64,000 bases of DNA from Gari tellinella. Lineage: Eukaryota; Mollusca; Bivalvia; Cardiida; Psammobiidae. This document shows, in pieces, positions 10,617 through 21,110 of the stretch. The DNA is taken from positions 61,095,079 through 61,159,078 of the forward strand of contig OV277870.1 of the NCBI GenBank assembly GCA_922989275.2. Reading direction: 5' to 3'. Each line of letters begins with the position of its first letter. Position 1 is the stretch's first letter. A program made the translations under genes and the position numbers. The notes under the pieces were generated by a model. It searched no databases and was not told the origin of the DNA. It was given only the letters and a program-made list of their open reading frames with translations.

Positions 10617-10692
10617 ACCACTTAAAGCAGGCAGACAGTACAGCAAAGTGTTGCTTAAGGAGCACTAGATGCTTTACTTCAGTCAGTTTTTA
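10617..10692. repeat. Degenerate family C hairpin
   Basis: ACTTAAAGCAGGCAGACAGT..GCTTTACTTCAGTCAG with a mutated tip. Flanked by family-typical TAACCCGTTACTCCCGTAGC. Confidence 0.45.
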
Positions 10693-10916
10693 GCTCTCAT
10701 CTGGAAATGCATTGTATATTTCATGTTCGGGACTTCTTTGGTGGAGACTTAGTGTATGAATAATTAAAAGCGTAAATACGTGTATTTCTGGGGTAGTGGG
10801 TTAACCCATTACCCCATAAAACGCCTTTAATTTATACCTTCACCAAAGAAAATAGTTTTCATTTAAACATTCATAAGTATGTACTATCATAAATACTTTC
10901 TATATTCTATAAGATT

Positions 10917-10994
10917 TTGGCTTAAAGCAGGCTGAAAGTAAAGCAGAATGTGCCTTAAGACACATTCTGCTTTACTTTCAACCTGCTTTAAGTG
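10917..10994. repeat. Family C hairpin
   Basis: Near-perfect arms GGCTTAAAGCAGGCTGAAAG and the complement, tip GTGCCTTAAGACACATT. Covered by mirror-image open frames on both strands that should be ignored. Confidence 0.7.
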
Positions 10995-11250
10995 GTCACT
11001 TTTCTTCAATACTAGAAACAGGCTATGGGGTAGCGGGTTAATACAACATAATCTATGTGCCCATGTACCCCGGCAAGTATTGGGCTTATCACCCGAGTGT
11101 TTATTCCAAGGCACGTGCGTATTATTACTGACAGATTTGGCACGCTGCGTGTTGCATTTTACCTGTCATCTGGGGGCTCAGTCCTGCAAATGTAATTAAT
11201 GTGCACGTGAGTGTTGCCACTGAGGAACAGATACACTGTAGGGGTGTTAA

Positions 11251-11466
11251 CTCTTTGCATGCTGGGTAATTGTTTCGTCTGCAACAATTGTCGTCTGCAA
11301 CTGTTCTAAAAATAGAATTTTCTATATTTCTTTTCAAAGCAGGGGCGGAGTGTCAAACAGTTTGGATCCTGATGAGACGCCGCGTTACGCGGCGTCTCAT
11401 CTGGATACAAACTTTTTGCAAAAATAATCACTGTGGCACAAATATCCCCCGTTAGCATGCAAATAG
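11251..11466. mobile_element. TTAA-target MITE with GCATGC ends and G hairpin
   Basis: TTAA at 11247-11250 and 11467-11470 flanks inverted ends CTCTTTGCATGCTGGG and CGTTAGCATGCAAATAG. The hairpin at 11353-11419 has GATGAGACGCCGCGTTACGC, with compensating changes in both arms (GATGAG/CTCATC instead of GATCAG/CTGATC). Confidence 0.75.
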
Positions 11467-11469
11467 TTA

Positions 11470-12160
11470 ATGATTATGATACAGTCGAAGTTCTTCATAT
11501 ATACAAACGCCTATTTAACGCATTCACCTGTTATCCCCATACAAATGCATTTTCTTCCCAGATACACAATTTTGCTTTTTTTATTTTCGGTCTGATTAAG
11601 ACAAACACCGAAAACATTCTATACAGTCAACCCTAAAATACGATAAAAATGTGTTGTATTCATGATAGGTGGTAGGTTAATGTAGGACAAAAGTAAAGAA
11701 GAAGAAGCCTTCTGTGTTACAGTTACCCTGCATTAAGCGACCACTTCTCTTTAAAATAACCATATATTTCAAGGCCAAAACAGTGTCTGCTAAAGAATGT
11801 TTACATTTCTCAGACTTAGTTTAGTCTTTTTTTGCAAAGGAAGCGTCACTGCGAGGGTAAAATACATGTACATGTATTATAGTATGTAGTTTCATGTTCG
11901 ATCATCAGACGTCGAGTTATTAGTTGTCTGATATGGGTTTAAGTTATTTACAAATGCACATGCATGTAGGCAGGGGCTTAGCTCATTCATCGAAATGCAT
12001 ATAGACCGTATAGTCTCGATCGAATAAAACCTTATCTTATAAGCCATGTATATATAGCTAGCGAACGTACTTGGAGAAATCTGTTACTGTATGTTAATAA
12101 TGTCAATGCTATAACATCTTCTCTTTATTAGTTTTGCCCTCCCGGCATTTAGGCGTTGTG
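11470..12160. other. No recognised feature
   Basis: AT-rich sequence with short pieces of family C flank (near 11690-11745) and half of a hairpin near 11905-11950. No gene is supported. Confidence 0.4.
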
Positions 12161-12179
12161 ACTGAAGAAATGGCCAGAA

Positions 12180-12255
12180 AAATGTCACCTAATCTGAACC
12201 CTCATCAGATACATAGTTTCCAGGCGTCTGATCTGAATCAAAACTGTCTGGAAAT
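12180..12255. repeat. Degenerate family G hairpin
   Basis: TCTGAACCCTCATCAGATAC pairs imperfectly with GGCGTCTGATCTGAATCA. Element ends are not identifiable. Confidence 0.4.
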
Positions 12256-12569
12256 GCCGAAATACTTGGTTCGATGGTAACTGTTGTTCAAACATGTGCA
12301 GTAATGGCATAAAACAAGATGACATACCAAAATCCACTCGTGGTTAATGTTGAACATGATTTATTCATTACTATCGCACGTCGACAAACGATGAGAGGAA
12401 AGCCCATTCTCTTGGCTTCAAGAGGGAGGCTGGTGTTTGGATATTCCACCCATTTGCGCCCAGTTGATAGTTCTATGCTGATATATTGGATTAGTCCATT
12501 TTTTATATAACGGGTGCCTATAGTCTAAATGCTTATTTTCTCTTTGTTTCATATTGAAAATCCTATTAG

Positions 12570-12612
12570 CAGACACAGTGTAGACTCTGATCAGAGTCTA
12601 CACTATTTGCCT
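12570..12612. repeat. Minimal family F hairpin, no loop insert
   Basis: CAGTGTAGACTCTGATCAGA is followed at once by its complement, a perfect palindrome centred on TGATCA. The GGGCTCCT tip found in other copies is absent. Confidence 0.7.
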
Positions 12613-13027
12613 ATGTCCTTTTTATATGACTGGGCACGAATGGGTTAACCGTTAAAGAAATTGGAAACCGGTGTATTTGCAAAACAAAAATATATAACAA
12701 TCAAATAATCAAATTAAAACAAATGTATGCATGTGGCATTCAGAAAGTATGAGTGTTCACATTTGATGGCATACATGTTCCTTTCTTGCACGAATTCAAA
12801 TCCCGACCGAGCTTATCTTGTTATCTTTGAAATGTTTAGTTTGACATAAATCCTTTTTTCTGAACTAATATGTACGTGTTTGTTTTTGGCATCCATTTAC
12901 CGAAAAATGAGTTTTGTGGCCAAATTTCGTTTTTGGTATCTTCAAGTACACTCTATTTGGTCGGCAAAAATTGTTTTACCCTTTTATCGCCATATATAGG
13001 CGACTAAAGTCGACTCTGCAAACAGTT

Positions 13028-13210
13028 TCACCCCTTTACTGTCATGACGTCATCAAATTTAAACAAGTGTCGTCTGCTTCTATTTCTATAAGACAAAAAT
13101 TAGGTATTTTGACTTAAGAAATATTGAAACGAGTGTTAAACAGTTTCGATCCTGATCGAAACTGTTTGCAAATAACTACTGTACTCGGGGTAAGGCAGTG
13201 AAGGGGTTGA
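13028..13210. mobile_element. Family G2 MITE
   Basis: It aligns with 2309-2513: CATCAAATTTAAACAAGTGT near the left end, ACTCGGGGTAAGGCAGTGAA at the right. The hairpin (13136-13168) is shortened to TTTCGATCCTGATCGAAA, a perfect small palindrome. TTAA is not preserved. Confidence 0.6.
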
Positions 13211-13523
13211 CTCATCATTCCATAGACACGCATGTTCACGTCTTTCAATTACGAATATTCCTGCACGGGGAAAAAATCCAATTTATACAGTCAGGATTAT
13301 CTATCGTAAGAAATATATTCTATTAATGCGCATTCTGCTTTACTTTCAGCCTGCTTTGAATTGTCACCTATCTTTGACACTTATTTCGATACGCTTTTAA
13401 GTCATTTTACATGTACCATAAATCTATATTTGAAACATTCGTACAAATCAAAGTACACGTGTATATATATTGATTAAAGCAGACAATAAGAAATGACATG
13501 AAAGGGTTAAGCCCACTGTACTA

Positions 13524-13768
13524 CAGTGGAGAATGTGTTATTCTTTCCCAATAAACGCGTTTGCGCAAATACTATTATTTGCAGTGCAAACAGTTTGGAG
13601 CCAGATCAGACGCCGGGTAACCCGGCGTCTGATCTGGCTCCAAACTGTTTGCCACCAAGATAAACATGAAATATCAAAATTGTCCAAAATTTGTTTTTTC
13701 TACGTTTTAGTGCTTTCCGTTTGCGTACGTTTGCGTATAAACGGGAAAGAATAACAGATTATCCACTG
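13524..13768. mobile_element. Family A MITE (TA target)
   Basis: TA at 13522-13523 and 13769-13770. Ends CAGTGGAGAATGTG and AGATTATCCACTG are inverted; hairpin at about 13585-13652 is almost perfect. Very similar to 963 and 3555. Confidence 0.85.
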
Positions 13769-13891
13769 TATCAAGCGTCTCGGTATTTATTTAGGTATTT
13801 GGACGTGTTGATACAAGTCACCGTAATCCGGGCGTTCTCACCTGACATTCTTAAGGGCCTGCTGAGACGAAGCCATTGTATAATGTCAATA

Positions 13892-14096
13892 CAGTAAAAC
13901 CTCTCTATTACGACCACTAAATTATGTTAATTATTAGGGTGTTTACGGTAGGTGACCGCTTAAAGCGAGGTGACAGTGAAACAGAAAGTTCCTACAGGAG
14001 CTTTCTGTTTCATTGTCACCTTGCTTTAAGCTGCCACCTCTCTATTGTACACTCAATTAGCCTTCATTTTAGTGGTCGTTATAGCGAGGTTTTACT
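13892..14096. mobile_element. Family B MITE (pogo/Tigger-like ends)
   Basis: The left end CAGTAAAACCTCTCTATTAC and right end GTTATAGCGAGGTTTTACTG are inverted, with TA at the left. The centre is a hairpin, GCTTAAAGCGAGGTGACAGT..complement, with tip TCCTACAGGAGC. The AACCTC-type end resembles pogo/Tigger elements (family knowledge). Confidence 0.8.
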
Positions 14097-14109
14097 GAAT
14101 ACACATTGA

Positions 14110-14530
14110 AACCTCTTATAAAAACAACAATTATATCATGTGAAAACATGACAGTTTCATCAAGGTTTACTACAGTTGTAACTTCAAGTTCTTTGTGTAG
14201 GCCTAGTAATGCTAATCACCTGTGCTGGATATTAACTTGCAAAATAGATAGAATATTTATTAAAATTTCATCCGTCATTTCACATCCAGATACATATACA
14301 ATAATACAAATGTAGTCTAGAGCTGGTAAAACAGCGCAATCTGAGAGAACCAGAACTGCTACATGATGCCCCAGAACTATTAAATTGCAAATTACATTAA
14401 AACCTACATAAACACTTTACTTCATAAATACACCTTTAAATGTCTCCAGTATGTTCCTCCACTGAAAAAAATAGTCCCAATTTATACAGTAAAAAATATG
14501 TATCAAAAGATATATGTTCTATATTCTAGC
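14110..14530. other. No recognised feature
   Basis: Short open frames only. Flank sequence typical of family C elements (TCCTCCACTGAAAAAAATAG) begins near 14450. Confidence 0.4.
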
Positions 14531-14535
14531 AGATG

Positions 14536-14613
14536 GCAGCTTAAAGCAGGCTGAAAGTAAAGCAGAATGCGCCTTATGACGCATTCTGTTTTACTTTCAA
14601 TCTGCTTTATGAC
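14536..14613. repeat. Family C hairpin
   Basis: CAGCTTAAAGCAGGCTGAAA and complement; tip GCGCCTTATGACGC. Confidence 0.7.
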
Positions 14614-14792
14614 CACTAAAAAACTATAAACACTTAGTATATGTGTAGTATTCAAGACACATGGTAACTTACTGCAGGACAAAAGTAATGTACATATAAG
14701 GTTTCTATAGGAGCCCTCTGATCTAGGTCTACACTGTTTGCAAATGTAATTATTGAATTTTAAACAGGTCCATGGTGTTGAAAGAGATAACT

Positions 14793-14955
14793 ACAGTAAA
14801 ATCTTTCTATTACGACCACTAAAAAGAATGCTAATTGGCATCATAAAAGACAGGTGACAGCTGAAAGCAAGGTGAAAGTTAAGAAGGAATCTCCTGAGGG
14901 GGCTTTCTGTTTTACTGTCACATTGCTTTAAGCAGTCATCTGTCTTAAACACCTA
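14793..14955. mobile_element. Family B MITE, right end missing
   Basis: It starts CAGTAAAATCTTTCTATTAC and has the AAGCAAGGTGAAAGTTAAGA hairpin with tip CTCCTGAGGGGG, then CTGTCTTAAACACCTA, where a family A element begins. The right end is not found beyond that insertion. Confidence 0.65.
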
Positions 14956-14958
14956 CTA

Positions 14959-15097
14959 GAGTGGAGAAAACGTTATTCTTTCCCGTTTAAACGCAACGCA
15001 AAGCACTAAAACCACGAAGTGCTAAAACGTAGAAAATGACAACTTATGGACACTACTGATACGCATTTATTGGGAGAGAGTGACGTCTTATCCACCG
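14959..15097. mobile_element. Family A MITE lacking its hairpin (TA target)
   Basis: TA at 14957-14958 and 15098-15099 flanks GAGTGGAGAAAACGTTATTC and TTATCCACCG. The central GATCAG hairpin is deleted, showing that the outer element and the hairpin are separable. Confidence 0.7.
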
Positions 15098-15221
15098 TAA
15101 TACAACAGGGCCTCCATATTTTGTGTTTTGATTCTGTCATCTTTTTCTCCATTACTTTATCTATTGATTGCTTGGTTGATTGATTTACTGACAGATTGAC
15201 TGAGTGAAAGAATGAGTGTTT

Positions 15222-15290
15222 ATTTGAATCACTCATTCATTCATTCGTTAATTCATTCAGTCACTCATATTCGTTCATTCATTAATGATA
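15222..15290. repeat. (ATTC)n microsatellite
   Basis: Runs of ATTC/CTCATTC with mismatches, bordered by tetranucleotide-like GATTGATT sequence from 15170. Confidence 0.8.
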
Positions 15291-15657
15291 CATTTACATG
15301 TATTATACGCATTTTGTGCTTGGGAACGTGTGTAATTAATTATATTACAAAATATTGTTATACATGTCCTTAAGTAGAGGTGCTGTTACATATCCTAATA
15401 ATTTTCATTTTTACATAATTGTAACTGAAAATGTCTGGCTTTCCCAGTATATTTTGCTAATTAAAACATTCTGTGAATTATACCCGTATCTCTCCCGGGA
15501 TCTAATAGTAAACAATCTTCTAAAAAAATTACTAACTGATAATACATAATAACTATTTGTTGTCAATATGCATGTTTTGTCTATGTATATACAATGTATT
15601 ACGTTTTCCTCATGTATTCATGTATATCATGAACTGAGTGTAATAAAGGAAATTGAA

Positions 15658-15856
15658 ATTGATAATCCATGTTTATCGTGGTGGCAAACAATTTGGAGCC
15701 TGATCAGACGCCGGGTTACCCGGCGTCTGATCTGGCTCCAAACTGTTTGCATCGGAATTAACAGTTTTAGCGTAAATGCGTTATTGCGAAAGAATACGTT
15801 TTCTCCACTGTTACTGATATTATTTAGAGGTCGTTATAGAGAGGTTTTATTGTAGT
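15658..15856. mobile_element. Family A right half joined to a family B right end
   Basis: The full family A hairpin (15682-15750) and right end GTTTTCTCCACTG (to 15810) are present; the left end is missing. After a few bases, AGAGGTCGTTATAGAGAGGT is the right end of family B. A composite of two broken elements. Confidence 0.6.
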
Positions 15857-15902
15857 ACGATCCGTTAGCAGACGACAGTTGGCCAGCGGTCGCTTTCCGT
15901 TA

Positions 15903-16148
15903 CAGTGGAGAATGTGTTATTCTTTCCCAATAAACGCGTTTACGCTAAAACTATTATTACCAGTGCAAACAGTTTGGAGCCAGATCAGACGCCGTGTAAC
16001 CCGGCGTCTGATCAGGCTCCAAACTGTTTGCCACCAAGATACACATGAAATATCAGTATTGACCAAAAGTTGTTCTTTTCTACGTTTTAGCGCTTTGCGT
16101 TTGCGTACGTTTGCGTTTAAATGGGAAAGAATAACAGATTCTCCACTC
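15903..16148. mobile_element. Family A MITE (TA target)
   Basis: TA at 15901-15902 and 16149-16150; ends CAGTGGAGAATGTG and AGATTCTCCACTC. Hairpin at about 15964-16032 carries one mismatch in the tip (GCCGTGTAACCC). Confidence 0.85.
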
Positions 16149-16159
16149 TAACATCTGTC

Positions 16160-16780
16160 CAATATTGTGTCGCGGACTTCAAAACAATCCAAGCTGTCGA
16201 TGACAACGCTTTCTCTTCAAACGTGACACGCGCAATAACTATAAAGATGAAAGCTTATGAAATTATAATAATATACAATTTCTGGACGAATATATTTATG
16301 CAAACATTGTAAAACCAGATCGGAGTGTTTTCAGCATTATCTTTGTTAGTCTTCAAGCTCCCTCCTGTCTGGAATCCTTAATTCTATTCGTATTCTGTAG
16401 AAAACCGTTTGACATAACTTGCGTTGTTTTAACCGATAAGAGCAAATCAGAACGAAATATAATTCGGGTTTGTATAAAGTATATGTCACCTCAATCACAT
16501 AGAAATGCCTGCCCCATACCTGTTACTTCGACGTAATATATTGCATATATGTTCTATCGCCTATAAATGCGCTTGAATAAACAAAAAAATGTATTGTGAG
16601 AAACGTAAAATATTTACTAAACAATTCAAACAATGTGACACCATGTGTGTATTGGTATGTATCACACTTAACCCTTTACCCAATATACGCGTCGTTTAGC
16701 GCATTTAATTTATTCCTCCACTGAAGAAAATAGTTCTATTTTTGAAGTCATGAACCATGAGAAATAGTTTCTAAATCCTA
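16160..16780. other. No recognised feature
   Basis: AT-rich, no convincing coding frame; family C flank (ACCCTTTACCCAATATACGC) from about 16672. Confidence 0.4.
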
Positions 16781-16787
16781 GCAGATG

Positions 16788-16866
16788 ATAGCTTAAAGCA
16801 GACTGAAAGTAAAGCAGAATGCGCCCTTAGGCGCATTCTGCTTTACTTTCAACCTGCTTTAAGTGG
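16788..16866. repeat. Family C hairpin
   Basis: AGCTTAAAGCAGACTGAAAG and complement, tip GCGCCCTTAGGCGC with both halves changed. Confidence 0.7.
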
Positions 16867-17304
16867 TCATCTGTCTTCAACTCTCTCACTGCCTTAAGGC
16901 GAGTACAAATGTTATATAGATAATAAATAATAGTAATAATAATAGTAATGCATGCTATAACAATAATAATCTTATTTGTGCACTTACATGCCAAAACATA
17001 ATGATACTGAATAAACGTATTTTTAAAATATATGCGGCGTCTGATCAGAATGCAAGCCGTTTGATACCACAAGTTTAACTGCATTCCAAAGTCCTTTGCC
17101 ATGGCACAAACTCTATCAAGATAGAAAAGCTTGATAATAGACGGGAAGTTAATTGTAAATTATAAAATTGCTCTATAAAGACTATTCTTATATTTCTACC
17201 TCTATGGACCTTCATCAAAGACTTGACATTTCTGTGACGAATACACGTACATGTAGAGGTCGAACTATTATAATACAGTTCAATTGTAAAATTTAAAGAT
17301 AATA

Positions 17305-17378
17305 ATTTCATGTGAAGCGCTTTGAACGCACAGCTCCTGTTTGAAAAGAGCGCTATATAAATCTTGTAAAATAATGAT
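17305..17378. repeat. Dispersed repeat with GCGCTATATAAA end
   Basis: GTGAAGCGCTTTGAACGCAC..AGAGCGCTATATAAATCTTG. The same block occurs at 41428-41500 and inverted at 62468-62545. It resembles the 3' end shared by many invertebrate LINE/SINE families (inference). Confidence 0.6.
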
Positions 17379-17619
17379 AAATGTAATATTTTTTCCATTT
17401 TGGTCATAGTTGTTGGTATTTATAATATTATGCATATTCGGCTCGAGAGTGGTTAGTTATCAGAATATTTCATCAGCGCTTCCCATGGAGTAATGATGTT
17501 AGACACTTTAACCATATGCTAGCCACAATTAACTAATCAAGGTGAGTAATTAACGTCCGTCTGCTGGCAGATTTATCAATTAATATACATTACTATCGCT
17601 ACTTGGCTTACTTTTGAGA

Positions 17620-17792
17620 ATATTTTGGATCAAGATCAGACGCCGCGTAACGCGGCGTCTGATCTTGACCCAAACTGTTTGCCACTCATTTTAACCTTTC
17701 GTCCGTCTGGAATGCTTAAAGACTTAATTTCTATTTTTTTTTGCAGACGATATATTTGAAGCAGAAGACAATTCAGCATGATAAGGGTTAAC
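17620..17792. mobile_element. Family G MITE, left end lost
   Basis: The hairpin at 17627-17688 (TTTGGATCAAGATCAGACGC, both arms changed to AAG/CTT in step) is followed by the family segment GCAGACGATATATTTGAAGC and ends near AAGGGTTAA. No left terminal repeat is found. Confidence 0.6.
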
Positions 17793-17844
17793 AGGGGTCT
17801 AGGCGTGTGCCGGAATCCCTTATGACACTGTTTGTTAACTCTAT

Positions 17845-18035
17845 ACGTCACGTGACTAATTATCGATAACCGCTGGAATGTGATTGGCTTTTCTGTTATC
17901 GCTTTCGGAACGTGTCATAACCGGTCCCTTTATGGTTCGCCGTTTCTGACACGCATTATTGACATAATTATTGATGTATTGATAAAATATTGACAGTTGC
18001 CTAGCAACGGACAGGTAATACAAAGCGGGTTATAT
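17845..18035 (+). promoter_or_regulatory. Probable promoter of the 18125 gene
   Basis: It holds CGTCACGTGAC (E-box CACGTG) at about 17848, an inverted CCAAT (GATTGG) near 17881, a perfect X-box at 17996-18008 and a TTATATAT TATA-like box at about 18030, some 90 bases before the ATG. It is less repetitive than its surroundings. Transcription start and factor binding are inferred. Confidence 0.55.
17996..18008. promoter_or_regulatory. RFX-type X-box
   Basis: GTTGCCTAGCAAC is a perfect palindrome matching the RFX consensus (GTNRCC, 0-3 spacer, RGYAAC). It lies 117 bases upstream of the ATG at 18125, a typical distance for RFX-controlled genes, many of which are ciliary. Confidence 0.65.
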
Positions 18036-18124
18036 ATCTCGCCGTCATTGACTTGTGGTCATTCATTACCTGGCCGAGAGGCAAGCATATCCACACCAGA
18101 GATCACAGGAAGAACTAGACAGTC

Positions 18125-18469
18125 ATGGGGATGGAAAAGTTTCAGATGTACGCCCAGCTGTATGAGGCTCAAACCCGCTTCACACGAGCCCGCGACCAGA
18201 TCAAACTTCTTAACAACAAGATAGACGCCATTTCCCAACGCTACAACAAGGCACGTGAGGAAAACGTGAAGACGTTCCGATACAGTTTACGCATGCGCCT
18301 TGTCGTAATTGAAGGAATGCTCAACTCATACGAGGAATACGCATATCTGAAGAAACAAGAAATCCTAGATCTCCGACTGAAGCTGTACGGCGAGGCTCCT
18401 GAAGATGCTGACGAGTACTACGACGATTCTGACGACTATTCGAGTGACGAGAGTGACCAAGAAGATTAA
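18125..18469 (+). CDS. Uncharacterised 114-residue coiled-coil protein with acidic tail
   Basis: An intronless frame from ATG 18125 to TAA 18467-18469. Residues about 3-80 are charged and heptad-like (YAQLYEAQTRFTRARDQIKL, then DAISQRYNKAREENVKTFRY), suggesting a helical coiled coil. Residues 88-114 are almost all acidic or Ser/Tyr (EDADEYYDDSDDYSSDESDQ). No signal peptide or membrane segment. A second in-frame ATG follows two codons later; both have G at -3 and +4. Codon use and GC are visibly higher than in the flanks, and the frame sits behind an organised promoter with an X-box, so I regard it as a real gene. I do not recognise the family. The X-box makes a ciliary or flagellar role possible, but that is inference from one motif. 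No AATAAA was seen in the 150 bases after the stop. Confidence 0.75.
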   Translation: MGMEKFQMYAQLYEAQTRFTRARDQIKLLNNKIDAISQRYNKAREENVKTFRYSLRMRLVVIEGMLNSYEEYAYLKKQEILDLRLKLYGEAPEDADEYYDDSDDYSSDESDQED

Positions 18470-18654
18470 CTGACGACCGCACTGCAGAGTTAATGCAGCA
18501 CAGTTACAAACCTTAGCTGAAAGGCTAAACTGGGCTTACTCGGCCCAACACAAATATTCAAGAGAGATATACCTCAGAGTTTTACCCCATCCTATATATC
18601 TATTTCTCCTTTCCTGCTACAACTTTCTACCATTCTATCTCTATTCTTCGCCTT

Positions 18655-19245
18655 TTTAATCTGTCTGTCTATCTGATTCTGTCTGCCTGTGTGCCTGTCA
18701 TGTCCTGTCCTGCCTGAACCTGACCCCAACCCCCTCTGTCTGCCTGTCGCTCTCTCTCTCTCTGTTTCTGTCTCTCTGTCTCTTTCCCTCTCTCTCACTC
18801 TCCCTCTCTCTCCCTCTCTGTGTGTGCCGGTCTATGTTTCTCTATGTGCTTCTCTCAATCTTTCTCATCTTACTATCTTGCCTGTCTCTCTTACCATCTC
18901 TCGCTCTTTCTCTCCTTCTCATTCTGCCAATCCCTCTCTCACAGTCTCTCTGTTTCTCTCACTGTTTTTCTGTCTCTCTCCGTTTCTCTTTCTGTCTGTC
19001 TCTGTTTCTGTCTCTCTGTCTGTCTCTCTGTCTGTCTCTCAGTGTATGTCCCTCAGTGTATGTCTCTCAGTGTATGTCTCTGTCTCTATCACTCACTCCC
19101 TCACTCAATCTCTCTCTTCTTTCTCTGTCTCTCTGTTTCTGTCTCTCTGCCTGTCAGTCCGTTTCTTCCTCTCTCTCTCTCTCTCTCTCTCCCCTCTCTC
19201 TCTCTCTCTCCCCCTCTCTCTTTCTCTCTCCCTCTCTCTCTCTCC
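18655..19245. repeat. Pyrimidine-rich (CT/CTGT)n tract
   Basis: Nearly 600 bases of TCTC, TCTG and CTGTCT units on the plus strand. Overlapping Ser/Leu-only frames in all three plus frames (up to 187 codons) are low-complexity artefacts. It starts about 185 bases after the stop of the coiled-coil gene and ends in CTCTCTCTCC just before a family F hairpin. Confidence 0.95.
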
Positions 19246-19254
19246 AAAATAAAA

Positions 19255-19320
19255 AACGTTGTAGACCCTGATCAGAGGGCTCCTTAAGGAGCTCTCTGAT
19301 CAGGGTCTACACTGTTTATA
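19255..19320. repeat. Family F hairpin
   Basis: TTGTAGACCCTGATCAGAGG, tip GCTCCTTAAGGAGC, and complementary arm ending TCTACACTGTT: almost perfect over 28 bp per arm. The flanks (TGAATGTGTTAATT) match those of the copies at 20447 and 41611. Confidence 0.75.
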
Positions 19321-19735
19321 TGGGACAAGTGTAATCTTCACAGGTACACTGTTTGTAAATCACGAGTAAACTCGTTGTTAGGGTTGAATGTGTTAATTAA
19401 GGAGGTCATTTGTATGGCATGTGAAGTGTTGCAAAAAGAAATAGTGGTTCAATAAAAATTATTTATTCTATAAATGAAAATAATTGTTCAACAAAAAAAG
19501 TATTTGTTCTATCTGACAAATATGTGTTCAATAAAAAAATAATTTGTGCAATAAATTAAAAAAATTTTTTTTTTTGAATCAATATATTTTATTAAACATA
19601 AATATTTTTATTGAACAAATAAAATACTTTTGCAACACAAGTTACATGCGAAAAATTATTCATTCAATAATTGGAGGCGAAAGTTGTAAGCTCGGATTTC
19701 ATATGACGAGAAATCGTTCAGCGCTTCAGAGGCTA

Positions 19736-19910
19736 TTGACACGACGGTCGAGTCGATAACGTTTCTTATTCGCACAACGGTCGTGCGGATAAGGATTTAT
19801 ATCGGCACGGCAGTCGTGCGGATCAGAAAGCTTATTCGCACGACGGTCGTTCCTAAACAAGTCGTGCATATATGAAAGCTTATTCGCACGACGGTTGTTC
19901 CGATACATGT
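19736..19910. repeat. Cluster of GCACGACGGTCGTGC palindromes
   Basis: Four units of (C/T)TATTCGCACGACGGTCGT type at about 19767, 19801, 19830 and 19881. Two more degenerate units occur at 21117-21145 and about 21300 in the opposite arm. The reverse strand reads as a 60-codon RRxNKL repeat protein, which is an artefact. Confidence 0.65.
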
Positions 19911-19920
19911 ACTATATATA

Positions 19921-19998
19921 GTGACCGGGCCCGGGAATCGAACCCGGGACCTCCCACTTGAAAGGCGAGGGTTATAACCATTGAGCCAAAAGTCCGGA
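19921..19998 (-). repeat. tRNA-Glu(TTC)-like unit, copy 1
   Basis: On the minus strand: TTGGCTCAATGGTTATAA as a D-arm region, a five-pair anticodon stem around CTTTCAA (anticodon TTC), and T-arm CCGGGTTCGATTCCCGG with an intact box B. The acceptor stem is imperfect (GTCCGGA against CCCGGTC, two mismatches) and no CCA or terminator is evident, so it is probably a SINE head or relic rather than a functional tRNA. The 3' neighbour GTTAGGCTCGAGGGCCTAAC is repeated with it in copy 2. Confidence 0.55.
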
Positions 19999-20189
19999 CG
20001 TTAGGCTCGAGGGCCTAACACTGCCTATATTAACTACACTCCTCCCCATCTTAATTTTGAGGTCCTTTTTATCCCTTTCGACTTACGGTAGCTACCACGT
20101 GTCATTTCTGACGGTGATCCATGCATCGGACAAGGACAGTCACCGCCAGATGGTGCGGAAAAATCCGTTTGCCGACAAACGCCATTATA

Positions 20190-20267
20190 GTGACCGGGCC
20201 CGGGAATCGAACCCGGGACCCCCGCTTGAAAGGCGAGCGTTATAGCCATTGAACCAAAAGTCCGGAC
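20190..20267 (-). repeat. tRNA-Glu(TTC)-like unit, copy 2
   Basis: The same 120-bp block as copy 1, about 268 bases away and in the same orientation. The anticodon stem is better here (CTCGC / GCGGG around CTTTCAA). The acceptor mismatches are the same, so the unit was duplicated after it had already lost tRNA identity. Between them (20037-20183) lies unique sequence that could be the SINE body. Confidence 0.55.
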
Positions 20268-20444
20268 GTTAGGCTCGAGGGCCTAACACTGCCTATATTC
20301 ACTACATATATCAACCTTTGCTACACGAAGTTCAATGTAAGTTTTGATAAACAGTCAGTCCTGGGCTGAACACATTCAACCCTAACGACGACTTTACTCG
20401 TCATTTATAACAGTGTACATGTGAAAAGTACAATAGACCTATGA

Positions 20445-20513
20445 AGAATGTGTAGACCTTGATCAGAGGGATCCGAAAAGGGTCCTCTGATCAGGGACTG
20501 CAACCGTGAACAA
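20445..20513. repeat. Family F hairpin
   Basis: TGTGTAGACCTTGATCAGAG and GGTCCTCTGATCAGGGACTG with tip ATCCGAAAAGGGT, inside the long-TIR element. Confidence 0.6.
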
Positions 20514-20514
20514 T

Positions 20515-21110
20515 CCTAAATAGGCAAAATTAGACTGACTTAAGATATGATTGAAAATGTGGACTGTTGTTTTGAATATGCATGACTTGCGAAAACAAAT
20601 CTGCAAACTCTTTGAAAGTTATATTTCAGTTGCTTTCAATAGAAAAGCCAAGTTTATCTTCGTCCAATTCATTAACAGTTTTATGTATACCAAATGGTCC
20701 ACTCCAGGCCCGTAGGAACACGGTGGGAAGATACAATAATGTTGCCAATATTAGTAAAATATACCTAGTTATTTACATAGATATAAGTAGGTAGTTTACG
20801 TGTTTTGAATGTGCGAAACGCCCTCAGAACGCATCAGCTAGAGACCGTCTAAAAAACAAAATGTTCACGGGGGAGCATGCTCCCGGACCCCTAGTAATTA
20901 CTGAGTTCCTGGGACTGTCTCAGGTTTGTCTGCGAAGGTCGCAGTATTGCGAAAATTCGGACATTATTCCGCACCCGACGCGGGATGGCTTGTGATCCTC
21001 TCTCTAAATGATAGCTAGATGTAAGATATGTGTCTCACATATTGTCAATATACTCATGTCTTGATGTTAACATGGTGATCGAAGCGACCATGTTCAAATT
21101 GTAAAACGAA
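20515..21110. other. Unique interior of the long-TIR element
   Basis: No gene is supported. GGGGGAGCATGCTCCCGGACCC at about 20870-20890 is a CG-rich palindrome followed by GGGACTGTCTCAGG. No transposase motif seen in any frame. Confidence 0.4.

Noticed and set aside
18689..19287. Three overlapping Ser/Leu-rich frames of 149-187 codons
   Set aside because: They are all translations of a CT/CTGT tract in three frames; no ordinary amino-acid composition, no start context.
19921..20267. Two functional tRNA-Glu genes
   Set aside because: Acceptor stems have the same mismatches, there is no T-run terminator close by, and both lie in a 120-bp block duplicated with extra non-tRNA sequence.
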